Positions 58,307-64,000 of a stretch of DNA of 64,000 bases are shown piece after piece (positions within the stretch are counted from its first letter, which is position 1; each line of letters opens with the position of its first letter). Source of the DNA: Nocardioidaceae bacterium SCSIO 66511 (lineage in GTDB: Bacteria > Actinomycetota > Actinomycetes > Propionibacteriales > Nocardioidaceae); contig CP095846.1 in the NCBI GenBank assembly GCA_023100825.1, positions 2,232,001-2,296,000 of the forward strand. Reading direction: 5' to 3'. The position numbers and the translations under genes were made by a program. Below the pieces are notes generated by a model that was not told where the DNA came from, ran no database searches, and worked only from the letters and a program-made list of their open reading frames with translations.

Positions 58307-58963
58307 TCAGTGCCGCTGATCGGCGCGGTAGTAGGTGTAGACCTGCTGGGATGCCAGCACGGTGTTTCGCACGAGCTGTGCATAGGCCTCGGCGTCGCGA
58401 TGGCTGAGTGCCCAGACCATCGATCTGTGCGGCTTCCAGACCTGCTGCCGGCCGTCGTGTTCGTACTCGCCCGCAGCGCCCTGCCAGTCGAGCTTGCCCT
58501 TGGCGAGCGGCCGTGCGTACGCGGGGTCCAGGGCATCAAACCGCACGGTCTGCGCTGCCAGCGGGGTCACCCGGAACGACCCCACGCGGCCGACCTCCAC
58601 CGACGTGACTACGCCGCCGTCATGCACACGACGACCTGCCACCTGGATGCTCGCGGTGTCGACGCTGTAGTGCGGAACCACGAACGTACGGATGCCGGGC
58701 AGCGAACGGAGCACCGTGCCGTGCTCGTACAGCAGGTGCTGCAGGAACAGCCATTCGCCGAGCCCATAGGTGAAGGACACCATGAGCACGACGAATACGA
58801 AGAGGCCCGCTGTCAGGCCGAGCGAGTTCGGCGCAGCGAGAACGGGGATCAGTGCGAACGGAATGCTGATCGCGAACACGACGGCCCAGCCAAGGGTCGT
58901 GCTCACCGGCCGGTGGCTGTCGATCAGCCGGCCGAGCTCCTGCAGGTCTCCGGGCCTCGCCAT
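58307..58963 (-). CDS. two-helix membrane protein with PH-like C-terminal domain
   Basis: A 218-residue protein. Two transmembrane helices lie at about residues 23-43 and 47-68 (LGWAVVFAISIPFALIPVLAA, GLTAGLFVFVVLMVSFTYG). Then comes a ~150-residue soluble beta-rich domain with YEHGTVLRSLPGIRTFVVPHYSV, VEVGRVGSFRVTPLAAQTVRFD and a late helix (HRDAEAYAQLVRNTVL). No known enzyme motif is visible. It sits between the helical-family member D and family-1 paralogue a on the same strand and is probably part of that locus. Confidence 0.55.
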   Translation of the reverse strand: MARPGDLQELGRLIDSHRPVSTTLGWAVVFAISIPFALIPVLAAPNSLGLTAGLFVFVVLMVSFTYGLGEWLFLQHLLYEHGTVLRSLPGIRTFVVPHYSVDTASIQVAGRRVHDGGVVTSVEVGRVGSFRVTPLAAQTVRFDALDPAYARPLAKGKLDWQGAAGEYEHDGRQQVWKPHRSMVWALSHRDAEAYAQLVRNTVLASQQVYTYYRADQRH

Positions 58964-59010
58964 GGTGCGTCAGTGTCGCAGATGTCGGATGCGGCCACCG
59001 TGCCGGCCGG

Positions 59011-60360
59011 TCACCACGGGGTGATGTCGTCGATCAGGTCGCCCGCGCCTTCGACGACATCACCGACGCCTTCGACGACGTCCTTGGCCCCGCTGTGCTC
59101 GTACACCCAGTTCGCACCGTCGGCGATCTCGTGGCGATACGTCACGGCCAGGCTGCCCAGGGCAACGACTCCGGCGCCGATCGCAATCGCCGCACCGGCC
59201 GGCGGGAACGCCATCCCGGCCGCGGCGGCGATCATCATCCCGGTACCCAGGCCGCCGGACACGACCGTTGCCGTGCTGCCCACGACGTTGTTGTAGTCGT
59301 CGAGTGTGCCGCCGAGCGGGCCGTCGCCTTCCCAGTTGGCGATCGAGTCGTACAGCCCGTAACCGCCGGCCAGGACGGCCAGCGGCGGCAACGCCTTACC
59401 GACCTTGCCGGTGACGTTGAGGAACTTCGTCCACTTGCTGACGCTCGCCGCGTGCTTGCCCACGTAGCCGTACTTGCCGAAGAGATTGCCGGGCTGTGCG
59501 GCCTTGACGAGAGCATCGCCCCGGAGTGCCTGCTTGGCGGTCTTGTAGGCAGCGACGCGGTCGGCGAACGGCATCGTCGTGCCACGGTTCGTTCGCACCA
59601 GCTCACGCAGCTTCTGCAGCACGTCCCACTTCTGCATCGAGCCATTGGTGAGCTTGTTCAGGTCCTTGCCGGCGAGCCATTGGGCGACCGATGCCAGGCT
59701 GCCCTTCAGCCCCAACGCCCCCTTGACGGTGCCGACCCATTTGCGAAGCTCGTTGAGGCCGTGGACGGTCGTGCCGAGTGCGACGGCCGCCTCTTCCGGA
59801 TCGATCGAGCCGATCAGGTACAACGCCAGTACGGTCTCGCGCGTCGGGCCTGCTGTCAGCATGGCCGCAGAGAAGTCGGCAGCATCGTCGAGGTCGCCCT
59901 CGTAGCCCTTGCGCTTCTCCTCCAGCTCGCCCTCGAGCTTCGTGCGTGCGGCGTCGATCAGGCCATCGCGTGCCTTGTCGTTCTCGGCGTCGGTGTTGCC
60001 CTCTTTGTGACCTGCGTCGTCGGCGACGCCGAAGTCGTTCGCCTTGGCGGTCTTGTACTCCTCGTTGAGGTCGTCGACGTGGCCGTTGTACGTACGGATG
60101 GCGCTCGCGAAATGGTTGATCGCCCCACCGCCGACCAGGGCCCAGGTCGCTTGCTCACCGGAGCCTTCCTGAGGATCTGCGGTGATGTTCTCGACGTTCG
60201 ACTTGATGGTGCCGACGGACTGGTTCGCGGCGGTGTCGTTCTGGCTGGAGAGGTTCGACGTCAGAGCGCCGAACGTCGCCTGCATGTCCTTCGCCTGACC
60301 TCCGGCGTCGGCGGCCGCATCGGCACTTCCCTCGTAGTGCGGAAAAGGTAGCTTGGCCAT
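59011..60360 (-). CDS. large helical-N-terminus protein, member D, with hydrophobic C-terminus
   Basis: A 449-residue protein. The N-terminal module matches member A (INHFASAIRTYNGHVDDLNEEYKTAKANDF) and members B/C (YEGDLDDAADFSAAML...TRETVLALYLIGSIDPEEAAVAL). A middle alpha-helical region follows. Residues ~330-420 form glycine/alanine-rich hydrophobic stretches (LPPLAVLAGGYGLYD, GGLGTGMMIAAAAGMAFPP, AIAIGAGVVALGSLAV) that could insert in membranes. It ends in an acidic amphipathic tail. This layout, a secretion-type module plus membrane-active segment, is typical of type VII effectors, but nothing proves export. ATG at 60360. Confidence 0.6.
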   Translation of the reverse strand: MAKLPFPHYEGSADAAADAGGQAKDMQATFGALTSNLSSQNDTAANQSVGTIKSNVENITADPQEGSGEQATWALVGGGAINHFASAIRTYNGHVDDLNEEYKTAKANDFGVADDAGHKEGNTDAENDKARDGLIDAARTKLEGELEEKRKGYEGDLDDAADFSAAMLTAGPTRETVLALYLIGSIDPEEAAVALGTTVHGLNELRKWVGTVKGALGLKGSLASVAQWLAGKDLNKLTNGSMQKWDVLQKLRELVRTNRGTTMPFADRVAAYKTAKQALRGDALVKAAQPGNLFGKYGYVGKHAASVSKWTKFLNVTGKVGKALPPLAVLAGGYGLYDSIANWEGDGPLGGTLDDYNNVVGSTATVVSGGLGTGMMIAAAAGMAFPPAGAAIAIGAGVVALGSLAVTYRHEIADGANWVYEHSGAKDVVEGVGDVVEGAGDLIDDITPW

Positions 60361-60445
60361 GGTCCCGTCCGACTCCTTCCGCAGTTACGTTCTGTCACGT
60401 CTCGGCAACGTTATCCCCGCATTGGGTCACCGAACTCGTGGATGT

Positions 60446-60467
60446 CCCCCTGTGCGTGCACAGGGGG
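60446..60467. terminator. GC-rich terminator-like hairpin
   Basis: CCCCCTGTGC (60446-60455) and GCACAGGGGG (60458-60467) are perfect complements; the realistic loop is the inner six bases with an 8-bp stem. It lies 7 bp downstream of the family-1 paralogue b stop on the minus strand and upstream of member D. It could separate two transcripts. Confidence 0.55.
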
Positions 60468-60473
60468 GTCAGG

Positions 60474-61241
60474 TCACACCTGGACTCCGAGCGAGGCCGC
60501 AATTCGCTCGGCCAGCAGCTCCTCGAGTCGGGTCCGAGTCATGGACGTGATCTGCAACGATTCGCCTTCTCGTTCTGCGAGGATCGCCGTCTCGAGCCCT
60601 TGTGCGAGTAGCCAGGTCTGCGGCGCCACCTCGCCGTCTGTCCCGGGGAAGAACAGGTCCAGCTCGACCGCGCGTACGTCGACTCCGAGCTCGTTGATGA
60701 TCCAGCGTTGCCAGCGGTCGGTGGAGATCCGCGTACGCATCTGTACGCCGCCTCGGTCGGCGTTCGGGAGGGCCCATTCGGCGAGCCTGCTCACCGTGGC
60801 CCGGTAGGTGCAGGCGGAGAACAGGTGAATTCCCTCATCGTCGATGTCTTCCTCGTACGACCCGATCTGCTCTTGCAGGATGTTCGTGCGCGCGCTTCGG
60901 CGACCGCGCTCGATCGCTCGCGCGAGGATGTACGCCACCCCCAGCCGACGAGTGTCGGCCAGGAAGCGCAGCTCATCGGAGGGTACGAGCGCCGGCTCCC
61001 CGGTTTCGGGGTCCGTACCCGCGACCAGCAGTCCGCGCATCACCAGGCTTCGCTCGCCGAACCGGGCAGGCACGCTCGGATGGATGTCGTCTTGCTGCTC
61101 CAGCCACGGGCGTACGGTGAACCGGGAATCGTCGGTCTGCTCGATCGCCGCCGTCTCCTCGTCGGACATCCACTCGTAGGTGGCGACGTCCTTCCCGGTG
61201 CCGGTCAGCGCCGAGCGCAGGTACTCCACGAGCTCACTCAT
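60474..61241 (-). CDS. EspG-like protein, family 1 (paralogue b)
   Basis: A 255-residue paralogue of the 57.5-kb protein. It has WMSDEETAAIEQ (about 23), FGERSLVMRGLLV (about 65), LGVAYILARAIERG, and the best-conserved block IGSYEEDIDDEGIHLFSACTYRATVSRLAEWALP (about 128-161). It ends TRTRLEELLAERIAASLGV. ATG at 61241 overlaps the preceding gene by 8 nt, so translation is probably coupled. Unknown function. Confidence 0.55.
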   Translation of the reverse strand: MSELVEYLRSALTGTGKDVATYEWMSDEETAAIEQTDDSRFTVRPWLEQQDDIHPSVPARFGERSLVMRGLLVAGTDPETGEPALVPSDELRFLADTRRLGVAYILARAIERGRRSARTNILQEQIGSYEEDIDDEGIHLFSACTYRATVSRLAEWALPNADRGGVQMRTRISTDRWQRWIINELGVDVRAVELDLFFPGTDGEVAPQTWLLAQGLETAILAEREGESLQITSMTRTRLEELLAERIAASLGVQV

Positions 61242-62031
61242 GGTCGGCACCCTGTGCATCGAGCGGGCTGGTGATTTCCTCCAACCGTTCACGCAGCGTG
61301 CGCCGGGAGATCGGCGCGATGCGTACGCGCTCTGGTGACTCGGCGTAGAGGATTTCACTCCGGTCGTCGAAGTTGTAGAGCGCGAACCGGTCCTCGGCTC
61401 GCCGGTCCATGGTCTTGTTGTGCCGCAGCGAGATCACGCTGGCTGCGATCTTGGCCTGGCCGAGCAGCGTCTGTGCGTCCTGCTGCCAGGTCGCGACCGG
61501 GTAGACGCGGCCCTTGCCGTCGTCGTCGGCCACGTCCGGCAGCGGGTTGAGCAGACCTGCGGCGGCATCGAGCGCGGCAGCGCGCTTCATCGCGGTGAAC
61601 TGATGCCGGCCGTCGTGTGTGGTCACCTCGACCAGCGCCCTGCGATCGGCGCGTACGTACACGGCCGTGAACTGCCGGCCGAGGCCGCTGTTCTGGTCGA
61701 TGAGCAGAGCGCTCAGCCACTGGCGACGGAGACGAAGCACGGTGCGAGCCGTAGGCTCCTCGTCGACGGAATTGGGGCCGCCGAGGGAAGTGCCGGTCTC
61801 CGTACGCCCGGTCTCGAACAACCGTTGGGCGGCCTCCTCGGTCGCGAGCGCCCGCTGTTGGTCGGAGACGGGTTCGCCGAGGCCGAGCATCGGCACCAGG
61901 CTGGCTTTGTCGGGTCCGTCGAGCGCAAGGATCTCGGCGTCGGAGATGACGAGAACCGGTTTCGGCGCGTACTCGACACCGTCGAAGATCTGGCGGGTGC
62001 GCTGCTGGAAGTCGTGTTCGGCGTCGGTCAC
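61234..62031 (-). CDS. EspG-like protein, family 2 (paralogue a)
   Basis: A 265-residue protein paralogous to the next gene upstream. It shows VISDAEILALDGPDKASLVPML (about 28-49), GTSLGGPNSVDEEPTARTVLRLRRQWLSALLIDQ, a GRQFTAVYVRAD strand and a C-terminal DRFALYNFDDRSEILYAESPE block followed by RTLRERLEEI. The N-terminal SDAE-x-LAL echoes family 1, so both families may share a fold. GTG start at 62031. The gene lies between family-1 paralogue b and family-2 paralogue b, 134 bp after the latter. Confidence 0.55.
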   Translation of the reverse strand: MTDAEHDFQQRTRQIFDGVEYAPKPVLVISDAEILALDGPDKASLVPMLGLGEPVSDQQRALATEEAAQRLFETGRTETGTSLGGPNSVDEEPTARTVLRLRRQWLSALLIDQNSGLGRQFTAVYVRADRRALVEVTTHDGRHQFTAMKRAAALDAAAGLLNPLPDVADDDGKGRVYPVATWQQDAQTLLGQAKIAASVISLRHNKTMDRRAEDRFALYNFDDRSEILYAESPERVRIAPISRRTLRERLEEITSPLDAQGADHE

Positions 62032-62164
62032 CGCGTGATCGACCGATCTGTGCTGGCCGCCATGGCCGGATCACTCTCCCTGACGATCGGGACTGCGTAC
62101 CGGCACAGGTTAGACCCTTCGGTGGGCCGGGCCCGTTGCCCCGTGACCCTCCGCGGGCGCAGGT

Positions 62165-62974
62165 CTACGGTGCTCGGGAGAGGTCGAGTGGTCGAGTGAT
62201 GGCCCCGAGACGGGCCCGGATCGTCTCCCGAGAGCTTGGTGCCATCTCGAGCCGTTGGGCGCTTTCGGCGTACAGGATCTCGGTACGATCGTCGAAGTTG
62301 TAGACAGTGAATCGGTCGTCGGCAGGACGAGCCATCTCGCGGTCGTGCCGACGAGCGATGACGGTCGACACGGCTTTCGCTGTCGCGAGCCGACTCATCG
62401 CGGTCTCGGCCCAGGTGGCGGTGTCGTACGCCGTCGTTGGCCCGTCCGCGTGGCGTACCTCGGGAAACGGAGTGAGGAGCTGTGCCGACGCATCGAGCGC
62501 CGCCGTGCGCTCCAGCAGCGTGAACCGGTGCATGCAGTCCTGGCCGGCGAACTCGGTCATCGCCAGGCCGTCGGCGCGCAGATAGACGGTGATGAACTGC
62601 CGTCCGATGGATGCATGCTGATCGATCAGCAGTACGCCCAGCCAGGACCGCCGCATCCGCAGAACGGTGCGTACGGTCGGCTCCGCGGCCTGCGAGTCCG
62701 GCCCGCCGAGCGGCGTGCCGTCAAGGGTGCGTTCGGTTTCGCGCAGACGTGCTGCAGCGTCATTGACCGCACGAATCCGGTGTTCGTGCGGCACCTTGTT
62801 GGTGAGCTGGAGCAGGGGAGTGACCCGCGCCACATCCGGGCCGTCGAGGGCGAGGAGCTCGGATTCGTGGATCGTCAGTACGTGTGTTGGCCTCGGGCCG
62901 ACGGCGTCGAGCAACTCGACGACACCTCGTTCGTACGCGTCCGTTGCGATGTCTCGTCTCATTGTGCGGATCAC
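62165..62974 (-). CDS. EspG-like protein, family 2 (paralogue b)
   Basis: A 269-residue paralogue of the previous protein: IHESELLALDGPDVARVTPLL, GTPLGGPDSQAAEPTVRTVLRMRRSWLGVLLIDQ, GRQFITVYLRAD, and DRFTVYNFDDRTEILYAESAQ then RETIRARLGAI. I chose GTG at 62974, which overlaps the preceding stop as GTGA like other junctions here; ATG at 62962 is an alternative. Alternating arrangement with family 1 (1c-2b-2a-1b) suggests duplication of a two-gene unit. Confidence 0.55.
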   Translation of the reverse strand: MIRTMRRDIATDAYERGVVELLDAVGPRPTHVLTIHESELLALDGPDVARVTPLLQLTNKVPHEHRIRAVNDAAARLRETERTLDGTPLGGPDSQAAEPTVRTVLRMRRSWLGVLLIDQHASIGRQFITVYLRADGLAMTEFAGQDCMHRFTLLERTAALDASAQLLTPFPEVRHADGPTTAYDTATWAETAMSRLATAKAVSTVIARRHDREMARPADDRFTVYNFDDRTEILYAESAQRLEMAPSSRETIRARLGAITRPLDLSRAP

Positions 62975-63756
62975 GCACCCCGAGCGAATCGGAGGGACTG
63001 GTCGATGCGGTCGGCGAGTAACTCGCGAAGGTGTTCGACGGTGAGCGGTTGTACGTCGAGCAGCTCGGCACCGAGCGGTCTGGCGAGCACGGCGGAGGAG
63101 CCCCCGTACGCGACCATCCACTGCTCGGCGGCTCGCTCTCCCGACGGCGACGGGAGATACACCTCGATTGCGATGACAGTCGGCTCGGTGGGCAGCTCGG
63201 CGAGTAGGTACTCCGCCCACTGAGCAGCCGGAATCCGAACGCCTCCGCCGAGGTGACCCGCACAGTCAGCGGGCAGGCACCAGCGCGCCAGCCGTGCCAT
63301 GGCCGCGTCGTACGCACAGGCGGTGAACAGATGAAACCCCTGCGGCGAGATTTCTTCCTCGAATACACCGAGCTCCGGCTGAACGACCATGATCTTGCTG
63401 CTGTTGGACGCCTCGTTCGGGCGCAGCGCTCGTACGTACCCGAGGCCGATCCGGCGCGTGTCGAGCACGACCCTGACCTCGGGAGGTACATCGAGGACCG
63501 CCGGACCACCGTTGTTGTCGGCCGCTTCTCGCAGCAGCCCGCGGGCCAGCAGACTCCGTACGCCGAAACGACCGGCCAGCTCCTGGTCGACGCCGCGTGT
63601 TCGGCTGATCCAGGGAAAGGGTTCGGGAGTCGACGACGGGTCCTGGCCGAGCGCGGCGAGCTCCTCATCGGTCAACAGAGCGATGGTGTGCGGCTCGTCC
63701 TGCGCGCGCCGAAGCATGGCGCGCAGCAGTCGTACGGAGTCGGCCGGGATGCTCAC
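62971..63756 (-). CDS. EspG-like protein, family 1 (paralogue c)
   Basis: A 261-residue, more divergent family-1 member. It retains LLTDEELAALGQD (about 28), FGVRSLLARGLL (about 64), RIGLGYVRAL and the block LGVFEEEISPQGFHLFTACAYDAAMARLARWCLP (about 131-164). It ends LRELLADRIDQSLRF. GTG at 63756 overlaps the upstream stop (GTGA). Paralogue b carries an extra EDIDD-type acidic motif, which is partly lost here. Unknown function. Confidence 0.55.
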   Translation of the reverse strand: MSIPADSVRLLRAMLRRAQDEPHTIALLTDEELAALGQDPSSTPEPFPWISRTRGVDQELAGRFGVRSLLARGLLREAADNNGGPAVLDVPPEVRVVLDTRRIGLGYVRALRPNEASNSSKIMVVQPELGVFEEEISPQGFHLFTACAYDAAMARLARWCLPADCAGHLGGGVRIPAAQWAEYLLAELPTEPTVIAIEVYLPSPSGERAAEQWMVAYGGSSAVLARPLGAELLDVQPLTVEHLRELLADRIDQSLRFARGA

Positions 63757-63974
63757 GGTCGGCCTCCTGCCTGTGCTCGCGCACGCAGGTCGTTCGCGAC
63801 GGTCACTGCGTCCCGGAAGCTCACGTACCAACGCTCGCTGTCGGCTGCCCGAGGCCGCACATCGATCGGTAGAGCCGTCATCGAGGCGATGGTCGACCGC
63901 CAGTCCGCGTGGCGCCGCGCGAGCCGGCGCGCGACTGCCGGAGCCGGGCCGACGAAACTCACCACCTCGACCAT
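63753..63974 (-). CDS. C-terminal part of an uncharacterised protein (probably cut by window edge)
   Basis: At least 73 residues, starting VEVVSFVGPAPAVARRLARR and ending FRDAVTVANDLRARAQAGGRP. An ATG lies at 63974, but the frame stays open to the window end (at least eight more codons) and the site before the ATG is weak, so the gene may continue outside. The mixture of a beta strand, an arginine-rich helix and a final amphipathic helix gives no clear family. It is translationally coupled to the EspG-like gene downstream. Confidence 0.45.
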   Translation of the reverse strand: MVEVVSFVGPAPAVARRLARRHADWRSTIASMTALPIDVRPRAADSERWYVSFRDAVTVANDLRARAQAGGRP

Positions 63975-64000
63975 CGGCGCCTGCCGGTAGCGGCGGGCGA

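Overview
The window is chromosomal DNA from a high-GC Gram-positive actinobacterium. Marker genes are WhiA, the RNA-polymerase-binding protein RbpA, the G6PDH assembly protein OpcA, a mycothiol-type maleylpyruvate isomerase homologue, SufR and an actinobacterial VLRF1-type peptidyl-tRNA hydrolase. Codon use (GTG and TTG starts, 4-nt stop/start overlaps) and gene order fit Propionibacteriales (Nocardioidaceae-like). That family placement is an inference, because there is no rRNA or other taxonomic marker here.

Layout. 1-0.9 kb: the end of an MFS transporter gene and a small membrane protein. 0.97-1.81 kb: a gene-free composite repeat full of palindromes. 1.8-13.4 kb: a conserved core with a metallo-hydrolase and MDMPI-like protein, uvrA, a TPR protein, uvrC, then rapZ-yvcK-whiA. 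13.4-18.1 kb: homocysteine methyltransferase, gap-pgk-tpiA-secG and rbpA. 18.1-18.55 kb: a second, partial copy of the composite repeat. 18.6-26.8 kb: a minus-strand operon tkt-tal-pgi-zwf-opcA-pgl (pentose phosphate and glycolysis). 27.0 kb: ctaB.

28.0-40.7 kb is an accessory carbohydrate island. A seven-gene minus-strand operon encodes a YihV-like sugar kinase, a YihT-like class I aldolase, a fucose-isomerase-fold protein, a Tat lipoprotein and two ABC permeases, and a GH31 glycosidase. A GH116-type glycosidase gene converges on it, and a divergent DeoR regulator and a glutamine-amidotransferase-like hydrolase complete the locus. A near-identical 20-bp motif lies in the kinase/deoR intergenic region and upstream of the GH116 gene, so one regulon is likely. 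The kinase and aldolase resemble sulfoglycolysis enzymes, but the kinase lacks the known sulfonate-contact residues and no sulfolactaldehyde-processing enzyme is present, so the true substrate is open. 40.7-43.0 kb is a MarR-controlled flavin monooxygenase/FMN reductase pair.

43.0-45.7 kb: ctaA and a two-gene ABC exporter. 45.8-50.1 kb: three large proteins that share an alpha-helical N-terminal module, with a tandem repeat in the convergent gap. 50.2-57.5 kb: the SUF Fe-S operon (sufR-B-D-Rieske-C-S-U-T) followed by VLRF1. 57.5-64 kb: a minus-strand cluster holding a fourth protein of the helical family, a membrane protein and five EspG-like proteins in two paralogous sets. This looks like a type VII (ESX)-associated accessory locus, but no ESX core machinery gene is in the window.
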